Shown here in pieces: positions 21,544 to 28,669 of a stretch of DNA of 28,972 nt (position 1 is its first letter; the number at the start of each line of letters is the position of its first letter). The notes beneath the pieces are model-generated. The model did no database searches and was not told where the DNA came from. It was given only the letters and a program-made list of their open reading frames with translations. Both the position numbers and the translations under genes were made by a program. Source of the DNA: an uncultured Clostridia bacterium (GTDB lineage: Bacteria > Bacillota > Clostridia > Oscillospirales > CAG-272); assembly GCA_947627815.1 (NCBI GenBank), contig CANQXN010000005.1, positions 1-28,972 of the forward strand, read 5' to 3'.

Positions 21544-22188
21544 ATGGAACCCATGAGCGAACGCCTGTCGGCGCTGGAAGCCGTGCTTTTTGCCGCCGGC
21601 TACCCCGTCCCCTTTGCCAGACTGGCCGCCATTCTCGGCTGTGAGGAAAGCGAGGCGCGCGAGGCGGCCCAAGAGCTTGCCGAGCGTTACCGCCGCTGCC
21701 TCGGCGGTATTCAGATTTTACTCTATGAGGAAGAATGTCAGGTCTGCACCCGGGAGGAATATGAAAGCTATGTGCGCGAGGCGCTGGGCATCAAGCAGGG
21801 CGGCAAGCTCTCCAACGCTTCTTTGGAAGTGCTGGCCATTGTCGCCTACCATCAGCCGGTGACAAGGGCGCAGATCGAACACATTCGCGGCGTGGATTCC
21901 ACCTATGCCGTCTCCTCTCTGCTCATGAAAAAGCTGATCGAGGAAAAGGGAAGATTAGACGCGCCGGGGCGTCCGGCGCTCTTCGGCACGACGGCTGACT
22001 TTCTGCGCTGTTTCGGCCTTGCAAGCCTCTCGGATCTGCCGGACGCCGCCGGCTTTTTGACGGAGGAACAGTTGAGCCTGGATATAGCGGAAGAGCCGGA
22101 CGGCGCAACCGTTTTGGACGAAACCGTCTTGGACGAAACCGCCTTGGACGAAACTGTCCCGAGCGAAAGCGCAGAAAGCGCCGTCTGA
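21544..22188 (+). CDS. scpB: Segregation and condensation protein ScpB
   Basis: A protein of 214 residues from this start, made of two winged-helix domains; it binds ScpA in the SMC condensin complex. Typical patterns are ALEAVLFAAGYPVPFARLAAIL at the start and LEVLAIVAYHQPVTRAQIEHIRGVDSTYAVSSLLMKKLIEEKGR in the middle. ATG 21544 is preferred because AGAGGA lies 7 nt upstream and the family usually begins just before this helix. ATG 21502, in frame, adds 14 residues with a weaker site and cannot be excluded. After the second domain comes an acidic tail with three VLDET-type repeats, which is not part of the conserved fold. Confidence 0.95.
   Translation: MEPMSERLSALEAVLFAAGYPVPFARLAAILGCEESEAREAAQELAERYRRCLGGIQILLYEEECQVCTREEYESYVREALGIKQGGKLSNASLEVLAIVAYHQPVTRAQIEHIRGVDSTYAVSSLLMKKLIEEKGRLDAPGRPALFGTTADFLRCFGLASLSDLPDAAGFLTEEQLSLDIAEEPDGATVLDETVLDETALDETVPSESAESAV
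22111..22155 (+). repeat. Three 15-bp tandem repeats in the scpB tail
   Basis: Three near-identical units (GTTTTGGACGAAACC, GTCTTGGACGAAACC, GCCTTGGACGAAACT) encode VLDET, VLDET and ALDET in the acidic C-terminal tail. Frame is preserved. Confidence 0.85.
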
Positions 22189-22246
22189 TCGCGGACAGGC
22201 GCATCACAAAGTAAGAAAAACCGAAAGCGAGAGGGGGAAAAACCGT

Positions 22247-23077
22247 ATGATCGGCTGGCTCATAGCGGGCGCCGTCCTTGCCTCGATCGCTTTGCTGCTC
22301 TCTTTGCGGCTCCACTTCCTTTTGCGGTATGACGGCGAGGTGACCCTCAAGGCGGGGTTTGCCTGCTTTCGGTTTGCCCTTTTGCCGAACAAACGCGCCA
22401 AGTTGAACGATCCCACGCTCTCCCCCCGCAAAAAGCGAAAACTTTTGCAAAAATTGCGGGCGGCGGAAGAGCGCTCGCTTGCGAAAAAAGAGAAAAAAGA
22501 AGAAAAAAAGAGACAAAAAAAGGCAAAACAGGCGGCCAAAGACGCCAAAAAGAAGAAAAAGAAGAGCGCCGCCCCCGAAAAAGCCGAGCCGGCAAAGAAA
22601 AAACGCTCACTGAAAGCCTCGCTGCGGCTGGTGATCCGGCTGGTCAAGCTCTTGCTTGACAAATTCGGCAAACATCTGCGGATCAAGGTTAAGAAGCTCC
22701 GGCTGACCGTGGCGACCGGGGATGCCGCTTCCACGGCGTTGGTTTACGGCGGCGTCAGCCAGAGCGTGGCCTATCTCCTCGCCCTGCTGAACCGCTTTTC
22801 CCGCCTGAAGGTGAAGAAAAACGCCCTTGCGGTCGGCGCCGATTTTTTAAGCGAAAAAATGACGGCGGAGATCCAAATTTCTCTCAGCGTCTCTCTGGCC
22901 GGATTGCTTGCCACGGCGCTTAGCGCCGGGTGGGCGTTTATCCGGGCGGTGATGGCCGACGCCAAAAAAGCCCCCGACGAACCACCCGCCGAAACGGCCG
23001 CCGCGCCTGCGGCGCCTGCGGGAACCGCTGTCAAAAAAGCCGGCAAGCGAGCGCCTAAACCCCTGCGTCACCCCTGA
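22247..23077 (+). CDS. DUF2953 family protein with Lys-rich insert
   Basis: A 276-residue protein of the DUF2953 (YtfI-like) family, function unknown. It has one N-terminal membrane helix (about 3-20), a short beta segment (LHFLLRYDGEVTLKAGFACFRFALLP), a very Lys-rich, low-complexity stretch (about 60-125), then the conserved region with LRLTVATGDAASTALVYGGVSQ and a late hydrophobic segment (about 222-240). The tail is Ala/Pro-rich. The start follows GAGGGGG. It directly precedes ytfJ, as in many spore formers, which suggests a sporulation-linked role; this is inference from gene order. Confidence 0.82.
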   Translation: MIGWLIAGAVLASIALLLSLRLHFLLRYDGEVTLKAGFACFRFALLPNKRAKLNDPTLSPRKKRKLLQKLRAAEERSLAKKEKKEEKKRQKKAKQAAKDAKKKKKKSAAPEKAEPAKKKRSLKASLRLVIRLVKLLLDKFGKHLRIKVKKLRLTVATGDAASTALVYGGVSQSVAYLLALLNRFSRLKVKKNALAVGADFLSEKMTAEIQISLSVSLAGLLATALSAGWAFIRAVMADAKKAPDEPPAETAAAPAAPAGTAVKKAGKRAPKPLRHP

Positions 23078-23129
23078 AGAACCACACCGCCGATTGATCC
23101 TTGGCGGCATAAGAAAGGAAGCATGAACG

Positions 23130-23627
23130 ATGGAACAAAAAACCAAACTTGACGGCATGATCGATACCTCGCTGGAAAATCTGCGCAAAATTGTCGATGT
23201 GAATACCGTGGTGGGGGAGGCCATCAAAACCGATTCCGGCACGACGGTGATCCCGATTTCCAAGGTCTCTTTGGGCTTTGTATCGGGCGGCACCGACTTT
23301 GCTTCCAAAAAGGAAGCGCCGGCCGGCAATTTTGCCGGCGGGGGCGGATCGGGCGTGACCATTCTGCCGCTGGGCTTTCTGGTGGTCAAGGCCGACGGCG
23401 AAGTGGAGTTTCTCGCCGCCGATCTCAAAGGGTCGGAAAACGCCGCTTCGAGCATCGTGAATCTCATTGAAAAATCCCCCGATATCGTCGAAAAATTCAA
23501 AAAACTCTTCGGCGGCAAGAAAAAAGAGAAAAAGAACAAAAAAGACAAAGACCGTCCGGAGGAAGAGGAAAACGCCGGGACAGAGGCAAAAGGGGAAGAA
23601 GAGCCGACCCCCGACGGCAAAGACTGA
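23130..23627 (+). CDS. ytfJ: YtfJ/GerW family sporulation protein
   Basis: A 165-residue cytoplasmic protein. The N-terminal 110 residues carry the family patterns (ENLRKIVDVNTVVGEAIKTDSGTTVIPISKVSLGFVSGG, and a GGGGSGVTILPLGFLVV segment). The C-terminal third is charged and Lys/Glu-rich. The family is linked in Bacillus to sporulation and spore germination (GerW). It lies between the DUF2953 gene and a D,D-carboxypeptidase gene, the same order seen in related spore formers. AAAGGA precedes the ATG. Confidence 0.93.
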   Translation: MEQKTKLDGMIDTSLENLRKIVDVNTVVGEAIKTDSGTTVIPISKVSLGFVSGGTDFASKKEAPAGNFAGGGGSGVTILPLGFLVVKADGEVEFLAADLKGSENAASSIVNLIEKSPDIVEKFKKLFGGKKKEKKNKKDKDRPEEEENAGTEAKGEEEPTPDGKD

Positions 23628-23661
23628 ACGCCCGAACGCCCGCCCCCGATGGGGGCAAAAA

Positions 23662-23690
23662 ACATAAAAAGAACGATCATCTCATACAAT
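23662..23690 (+). promoter_or_regulatory. Sigma-E-like sporulation promoter of the carboxypeptidase gene
   Basis: ACATAAAA (23662-23669), a 13-bp spacer and CATACAAT (23683-23690). The -10 is a perfect match to the sigma-E consensus CATACAHT and the spacing is right; the -35 fits GHATANHT only in part. Transcription would start about 30 bp before the TTG start codon. Confidence 0.6.
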
Positions 23691-23725
23691 GGCGGATAAG
23701 AACGCACTTGTGAGGTGGTTTTTCT

Positions 23726-24928
23726 TTGAAAAAAGTGGTTGCTGTTTTTTTAGCTCTTGTCACGCTGGCCGCCGCCGGCGGCTATGCCGTCAAGGACCAT
23801 GCAGCAATGACCGACATGCCCGCCCCCATAGCACTTTCCGGCGCCGCGCCCGCGCTTTCCGCCCGCCGGGCGATCCTCTATTCGCCCGAGGACGGCGCTA
23901 TTTTGTATGCCAAAAACGCCGGAGAAAAAGCTGGTATGGCCAGCACCACCAAAATCATGACCGGCTATCTCTGCGCCCAGGCGCTGCTTTCGGATCGCGA
24001 GAGGGTGGTCAAAGTGCCGGCCGAGGCCGTCGGGATCGAAGGCTCTTCGGCCTATCTTTCCGCCGGGGAAGAACTGCGTCTGCTCGATCTTCTCTACGCC
24101 CTGATGCTCCAAAGCGCCAACGACGCCGCCACGGCCATCGCCATTCTGCTTGCCGGCAGCGAGGAAGCTTTTGTGGAAGAGATGAACCGAACCGCCGCCT
24201 CGCTTGCGCTTTTCGACACGCATTTTACCAATCCGCACGGCCTTGCCGACAGCGAGCATTATACCACGGCGTATGATCTTGCGCGGCTGATGGCGGCCGC
24301 CATGGAAAACGAGCTTTTCGCTACGGTGGTCGGCACCAAGAGTTATCTTTCCAAAACCTCTGACGCCACCCGCAGTTTTGTCAATCATAACCGCCTGCTC
24401 TCCTCATGCGAGGGCGTTTACGGCGGCAAAACCGGCTTTACCAAGGCGACAGGCCGCTGTCTTGTCAGCTGTGCCAAGCGGGACGGAGTGGATCTTGTGG
24501 CGGTGACGCTTGACGCCTCCGACGACTGGAACGATCACGCCGCTCTCTTTGCCTACGGCTTTGCCGGCTATCGCCGGGTGGAATTTTTCAAGGCCGACAC
24601 CTTTGAATATGCCCTGCCCGTGGTGGGCGGGCTTGCCTCCGAGGTGGTCTGCCGCAACGCGGGCGCGGCCTCGCTGCTCACCGCCGACCCCCTCGTGTAT
24701 GCCGACGACGCGCTTGCCAAAGGCATCATTTCCTACGAGGCGGAACTGCCCGCCTTTGTCTATGCGCCGGTGACGGCGGGCGAGACGGTCGGGCGCATCG
24801 TGGTGCGCTACGGCGACAAAGAGCTGGCAAGCGTCTCTTTGACGGCGCTATCTTCGGTGGAAGCCCAGGCGCGCCCCTTGACCTTTTGGGAAAGGATCCG
24901 ATCCTTTTTTACCGGCAAAACCGACTGA
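23726..24928 (+). CDS. Sporulation-type D-alanyl-D-alanine carboxypeptidase
   Basis: A 400-residue low-molecular-weight penicillin-binding protein that removes the terminal D-Ala from peptidoglycan stem peptides. It has an N-terminal signal peptide (about 1-20), then the catalytic domain with SxxK (S73-T-T-K76), SxN (S130-A-N132) and KTG (235-237). A C-terminal beta domain follows (about 280-380), ending in a basic amphipathic stretch that likely attaches to the membrane. The start codon is TTG with a GAGGTGG site. The order after ytfJ and a sigma-E-like promoter suggest a DacB/DacF-type enzyme acting on spore cortex or germ wall; which of the two is not decided. Confidence 0.92.
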   Translation: MKKVVAVFLALVTLAAAGGYAVKDHAAMTDMPAPIALSGAAPALSARRAILYSPEDGAILYAKNAGEKAGMASTTKIMTGYLCAQALLSDRERVVKVPAEAVGIEGSSAYLSAGEELRLLDLLYALMLQSANDAATAIAILLAGSEEAFVEEMNRTAASLALFDTHFTNPHGLADSEHYTTAYDLARLMAAAMENELFATVVGTKSYLSKTSDATRSFVNHNRLLSSCEGVYGGKTGFTKATGRCLVSCAKRDGVDLVAVTLDASDDWNDHAALFAYGFAGYRRVEFFKADTFEYALPVVGGLASEVVCRNAGAASLLTADPLVYADDALAKGIISYEAELPAFVYAPVTAGETVGRIVVRYGDKELASVSLTALSSVEAQARPLTFWERIRSFFTGKTD

Positions 24929-24981
24929 ACGACAGCGAAAAAAGACGGCGAAAGAAATAACAACCTTTGAGGAAACACAAA

Positions 24982-25827
24982 ATGCAGGAATCGATCAAAA
25001 TTCAGAAATATCTGGCCGATTGCGGCCTTTTGAGCCGACGGGCGGCGGAGCGCGCCGTGTGCGAGGGCAAAGTGACGGTCAACGGCGAACTTGCCGCGCT
25101 GGGACAGCGGATTTTCCCCCAAAAGGACAAGGTGACCTATCTTGGCAAAGTTGTGGAAAAGCGGCGGGATTTTCACCCCACCTATCTCATGCTGAATAAG
25201 CCCGTGGGCTATGTCACCACCATGTCGGACGATAAGGGGAGAAAGACGGTGGCCGATCTTGTGGCGGATGTCGGCGTCCGCGTCTATCCCGTGGGGCGGC
25301 TGGATATGGATTCCGAAGGGCTGCTTCTCTTTACCAACGACGGCGAACTTGCCAACGCCCTGACCCACCCCAAACATCAGGTTCCTAAATTTTATGATGT
25401 GACGGTGGAAGGCCGTCTGCCCCGGGCGGCGCTTTTACGCCTTTCGGAGCCGATGGAAATCGACGGTCTGCCCATCGCGCCGGTGGAATGTCATCTGCTC
25501 AAACGCGGAGAGACCGCCAGCACCCTGCGCATGATCCTCTACGAGGGACGCAACCGGCAGATCCGCAAAATGTGCGAGCAGGTCGGCCTTGCGGTCAAAC
25601 GCCTGCGCCGGGTGGCTGTCGGCAGTCTTACCCTCGATATCGGGCGGGGCAAATGGCGCTATTTGGATAAAGAAGAAGCCGATACGCTCAAGGCCGAAGC
25701 CGGGCTTTTGCCCGCCGACCGCCCGCGAACACAGGGAACAAAAAACGGCAAGACGCCGGGGGCGAAAAACGGCAAGACGCCGGGGGTCAACCCCGCGCGG
25801 CATTCGGACAAAAAACAAGGGAAGTGA
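24982..25827 (+). CDS. rluB: RluB-type pseudouridine synthase
   Basis: A 281-residue RNA-modifying enzyme of the RsuA/RluB family that converts a uridine of 23S rRNA to pseudouridine. It has an N-terminal S4 RNA-binding domain (about 5-60) and a catalytic domain with GRLDMDSEGLLLFTNDGEL, including the nucleophile Asp108, and EGRNRQIRKMCEQVGL near residue 200. ATG 24982 is preferred over the in-frame TTG at 24967 because GAGGAAA lies at proper distance. The C-terminal 35 residues are a basic tail with two repeated KNGKTPG units. The exact rRNA site (RluB versus RluE/F) is inferred from gene order with scpAB. Confidence 0.92.
   Translation: MQESIKIQKYLADCGLLSRRAAERAVCEGKVTVNGELAALGQRIFPQKDKVTYLGKVVEKRRDFHPTYLMLNKPVGYVTTMSDDKGRKTVADLVADVGVRVYPVGRLDMDSEGLLLFTNDGELANALTHPKHQVPKFYDVTVEGRLPRAALLRLSEPMEIDGLPIAPVECHLLKRGETASTLRMILYEGRNRQIRKMCEQVGLAVKRLRRVAVGSLTLDIGRGKWRYLDKEEADTLKAEAGLLPADRPRTQGTKNGKTPGAKNGKTPGVNPARHSDKKQGK
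25738..25785 (+). repeat. Two 24-bp tandem repeats in the rluB tail
   Basis: Two copies of a 24-bp unit, identical over 22 bases, encode TKNGKTPG and AKNGKTPG in the basic C-terminal tail. The frame is preserved. Confidence 0.88.
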
Positions 25828-25834
25828 TTTTTTT

Positions 25835-26215
25835 ATGCTGAGCATCCTGCCGATCGAGTCCAAGGAAGAGCAGGCGCGTCTTTGCGCGCTTTGCGATATC
25901 CCTTACGACGCCGAATCCTTAGCCTATGCCGCCTGGGAAGAAGGGCGCTTTTTGGGGGCGGCGCAGTTTCGCCTCACCGCCGGCCGGTGCGAATTGCGCG
26001 ATCTTGCCTGCGCTCGCGGTGTGGACGATCGGGAGGCGCTCTTCATTATGGGGCGGGGGCTTTTGAATTTTGCCGACCGCGTCGGCTTTCACAGGGCTGT
26101 TGCTCCCTATCCCGAGCGCATTTTGCCCGCGCTGCTTAAGCAAATCGGCTTTCATGCCGATCCCGACGGCGTCTATGGCATGAATCTTGCCGGCGTTTTC
26201 GACAAGCATCACTGA
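25835..26215 (+). CDS. Small GNAT-like acetyltransferase
   Basis: A 126-residue protein that looks like a short GNAT-fold acetyltransferase: an N-terminal strand-helix (MLSILPIESKEEQARLCALC), a beta pair (YAAWEEGRFLGAAQFRLTAGRCELRDLAC), the helix where acetyl-CoA would bind (DDREALFIMGRGLLNFADRVGFHRAVA) and a final LLKQIGFHADPDGVYGMNL segment. A typical RxxGxG/A motif is not clear, so activity is uncertain. The start ATG follows AAGGGAAGTG at slightly long spacing. It lies 7 bp after rluB and just upstream of the spo0A control region. Confidence 0.75.
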   Translation: MLSILPIESKEEQARLCALCDIPYDAESLAYAAWEEGRFLGAAQFRLTAGRCELRDLACARGVDDREALFIMGRGLLNFADRVGFHRAVAPYPERILPALLKQIGFHADPDGVYGMNLAGVFDKHH

Positions 26216-26217
26216 AT

Positions 26218-26349
26218 TTCGACACACTTTTACCATCGGCGACAAAAAAGAAAATTGAATATGGTAATTTTTACCAATTCCGAGGGTGAAACTTTGTTGG
26301 AAAAATATGGTAATTGCATCTTGCAGGAATTGGTAAAATATGGTAAAAT
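26218..26349 (+). promoter_or_regulatory. spo0A control region: sigma-H-like promoter, 0A boxes, TGGTAA repeats
   Basis: GCAGGAATT (26323-26331), 11 bp, GTAAAAT (26343-26349) fits the sigma-H consensus RnAGGAwWW-N11/12-RnnGAAT with one mismatch. A weaker sigma-A reading (TTGCAG, 17 bp, TAAAAT at 26344-26349) overlaps it. Upstream, TTCGACA (26218-26224) is a reversed 0A box TGTCGAA, and GTCG/CGAC near 26240 is a partial one. Hexamers TGGTAA/TTACCA recur at 26230, 26262, 26271, 26308, 26331 and 26341, the last two exactly 10 bp apart. In Bacillus, spo0A is driven by sigma-H and bound by Spo0A itself, so autoregulation is likely. Confidence 0.65.
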
Positions 26350-26387
26350 GATGTCATCAAAAAATGAATCAGGAGTTACCGAAAACC

Positions 26388-27167
26388 ATGGAATCTAAAG
26401 TAAAAATATTGATCGCCGATGAAAATCAGGATTTCCGCCGTGAAATGCGGGAAAAGCTGTCGCTTTTGGGCTATCGCGACATTTTGGAAGCCACCAACGG
26501 AGAAGACGCCCTTTTCCGCATCTCGAAAGAACGCCCCGACATTGTTCTCATCGATGTCTGGCTGTCGCGGGTGGATACCATACAGGTCATCAAGTCGGTG
26601 GCGGCGCAGACCTTCCTCCCCGAACAGCGCCCCTCGTTTATCGTTCTGTCGATGGTCAACAACCAGAACATTTTTTACGAGGCCACCGAGGCCGGGGCGG
26701 AATACTGTATGCTCAAGCCGGTGAACTATCAGAATCTCAACGAACGCATCATGCGGATCCAGGCGCGCAAAAAGAGTACGCGGGCGACATCGGCCGGCAG
26801 CCCCGCCTTAGGGCATGATTTGGAGTCGCAGGTGACAAAGATCATCCATCAGATCGGCGTGCCGGCGCACATCAAAGGGTATCAGTATCTGCGCACCGCC
26901 ATCATCATGACGGTCAACGACAACGATGTGATCAATTCCGTGACCAAGATCCTTTACCCTTCGGTGGCCAAGCAGTACGCCACCACCTCCTCCCGGGTCG
27001 AACGCGCCATTCGCCACGCCATCGAGGTCGCGTGGGATCGCGGCGATGTCGACACCCTCAATTCCTATTTCGGCTACACGATCCAGAACAACCGGGGCAA
27101 GCCGACCAATTCCGAGTTTATCGCCATGATCGCGGACAACCTTCGCCTTTCCAATAAGTTCTCCTGA
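26388..27167 (+). CDS. spo0A: Sporulation transcription factor Spo0A
   Basis: This 259-residue response regulator is the master switch of spore formation. The receiver domain (about 1-122) has acidic residues D11/E12, phospho-acceptor Asp56 (IVLID), Ser88 and Lys110. After a hinge (about 123-145) comes the Spo0A DNA-binding domain with the diagnostic SRVERAIRHAIEVAW helix. Around Asp56 the loop reads DVWLSRVDTIQV, lacking the Pro and Gly of the usual DLxMPxxDG, so phosphorylation geometry may be altered. ATG 26388 is chosen because AGGAG lies 12 nt upstream and an in-frame ATG at 26364 has no ribosome binding site and would lie at the transcription start. It is monocistronic, ending at a terminator. 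Confidence 0.96.
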   Translation: MESKVKILIADENQDFRREMREKLSLLGYRDILEATNGEDALFRISKERPDIVLIDVWLSRVDTIQVIKSVAAQTFLPEQRPSFIVLSMVNNQNIFYEATEAGAEYCMLKPVNYQNLNERIMRIQARKKSTRATSAGSPALGHDLESQVTKIIHQIGVPAHIKGYQYLRTAIIMTVNDNDVINSVTKILYPSVAKQYATTSSRVERAIRHAIEVAWDRGDVDTLNSYFGYTIQNNRGKPTNSEFIAMIADNLRLSNKFS

Positions 27168-27177
27168 CAGGCCATAA

Positions 27178-27220
27178 GCGGCGGGTTCTCTTTTCAAAAA
27201 AGAGCGCCCGCCGTTTTCTT
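27178..27220 (+). terminator. Intrinsic terminator of spo0A
   Basis: CGGCGGG (27179-27185) pairs with CCCGCCG (27207-27213), and inside it CTCTTTT pairs with AAAAGAG; TTTTCTTT follows. It is about 10 bp after the spo0A stop codon. Confidence 0.85.
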
Positions 27221-27376
27221 TGGGTCTTGTGCCGGAAAAAAGACTGAAAAAGCGGAAAAAGGGAGAGCGCCGGATGATTTTCATGGTAAAATTGACCAAA
27301 ACGCGAGGGAAAACGGACGGTTTTTGTGTTTTATGAGTAGAAAAGCAAAAAAACGCAAAAAAATCACAGGAAAGCC

Positions 27377-27405
27377 TTGTAAAAGCAGGATAAGTATGCT
27401 AAACT
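27377..27405 (+). promoter_or_regulatory. Putative sigma-A promoter of pgk-tpiA
   Basis: TTGTAA (27377-27382), 17 bp, TAAACT (27400-27405), about 60 bp before the pgk start. One further TGGTAA hexamer (27284-27289) lies upstream. The rest of the 298-bp gap between spo0A and pgk has no credible gene. Confidence 0.55.
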
Positions 27406-27465
27406 ATATAGTAATCGGACTTGCGTATCCGTAATGAAAAAAGTAACTTTATGAGGTGAAAAGGT

Positions 27466-28659
27466 ATGTCTATGTACAATAAGAAAACCATTGAAGACAT
27501 CGATGTTGCCGGAAAAAAAGTGCTGGTTCGCTGTGATTTCAATGTCCCCATGAAAGACGGCGTGATCACCGATGCCAAGAGAATTGTGGAAGCGCTCCCC
27601 ACGATCCGTTACCTGAAAGAGCACGGCGCCGCCGTGATCCTCTGCTCCCATTTCGGCCGTCCCAAGGGAGAATTCAATATGAAATATACCCTGGCGCCCG
27701 TAGCCGCCAAGCTGTCTGAGCTGCTCGGCGCGCCTGTGACTTTCGCTTCCGATGTCATCGGCCCCGATGCCAAAGGCAAAGCCGCCGCTTTGAAGAGCGG
27801 GGAAGTCATGCTCATTGAAAATGTCCGCTTCCATGCGGAGGAAGAAAAGAACGATCCCGCCTTTGCCAAGGAACTCGCCTCGATGGCGGAAGTCTATGTC
27901 AACGACGCTTTCGGCACCGCGCACCGCGCTCACGCCTCCACGGCGGGCGTGGCCGCCTATCTCCCCGCCGTCTGCGGCTATCTGATTCAGAAGGAAATCA
28001 CCGTGATGGGCAAAGCGCTGGAAGATCCCAAGCGTCCCTTTGTCGCCATTTTGGGCGGCGCCAAGGTTTCCGATAAGATCGGCGTAATCAACAATCTGCT
28101 CGAAAAGGTCGATACCCTCATCATCGGCGGCGGCATGGCCTACACCTTTTTCCGCGCCAAAGGGCTTTCCACCGGCACCTCCATCTGCGAGGAAGACAAA
28201 CTCGATCTCGCCAGAGAAATCATGGAAAAAGCCAAGGCCAAAGGCGTGCATCTGCTTCTCCCCGTCGATAACATCATCGGCCGCGAATATAAAGAAGATA
28301 CCGTTTGTATGCGGATTTATTCCAACGCCATCCCCGACGGCTGGATGGGTCTTGATATCGGCGACAAGACGCAGGAACTCTTCTCCAAGAGTCTGATCGG
28401 CGCCGGTACCGTGGTCTGGAACGGCCCCATGGGCGTTTCCGAATGGGAGCATTTTGCCGGCGGTACGCGGGCGGTGGCCAAAGCGGTGGCCGAGTCGGGC
28501 GCCGTTTCCATCATCGGCGGCGGCGACTCTGCGGCGGCGGTCGAATCTCTGGGCTATGCCGATAAAATGACGCACATTTCCACCGGCGGCGGCGCTTCCC
28601 TCGAGTTTTTGGAAGGTCTTGATCTGCCCGGCATCGCCGCGCTGAATGACAAAGACTGA
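27466..28659 (+). CDS. pgk: Phosphoglycerate kinase
   Basis: A 397-residue glycolytic enzyme transferring phosphate from 1,3-bisphosphoglycerate to ADP. The N-terminal substrate-binding domain shows KKVLVRCDFNVPMKDG (17-32), the basic patch around SHFGRPKG, ENVRFHAEEEKND and YVNDAFGTAHRAHAST; the C-terminal nucleotide-binding domain shows ILGGAKVSDKIGV, IIGGGMAYTF, VWNGPMGVSE and the Gly-rich STGGGASLEFLEG. Full length. ATG 27466 follows GAGGTGAAAAGG; a second ATG two codons later is equally possible. It is 10 bp before tpiA; gap is not in the window. Confidence 0.97.
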   Translation: MSMYNKKTIEDIDVAGKKVLVRCDFNVPMKDGVITDAKRIVEALPTIRYLKEHGAAVILCSHFGRPKGEFNMKYTLAPVAAKLSELLGAPVTFASDVIGPDAKGKAAALKSGEVMLIENVRFHAEEEKNDPAFAKELASMAEVYVNDAFGTAHRAHASTAGVAAYLPAVCGYLIQKEITVMGKALEDPKRPFVAILGGAKVSDKIGVINNLLEKVDTLIIGGGMAYTFFRAKGLSTGTSICEEDKLDLAREIMEKAKAKGVHLLLPVDNIIGREYKEDTVCMRIYSNAIPDGWMGLDIGDKTQELFSKSLIGAGTVVWNGPMGVSEWEHFAGGTRAVAKAVAESGAVSIIGGGDSAAAVESLGYADKMTHISTGGGASLEFLEGLDLPGIAALNDKD

Positions 28660-28669
28660 GGAGCGCGCC

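Noticed and set aside
23647..23661. GCCCCC-GAT-GGGGGC hairpin after ytfJ as a terminator
   Set aside because: It is followed by an A run on the + strand instead of a T run, so it is not a terminator for ytfJ.
23689..24276. An ATG-started frame at 23689 as an alternative to the carboxypeptidase gene
   Set aside because: Its product is Arg/Gly/Ser-rich with no domain, whereas the TTG-started frame at 23726 encodes a complete penicillin-binding protein with signal peptide and all three active-site motifs.
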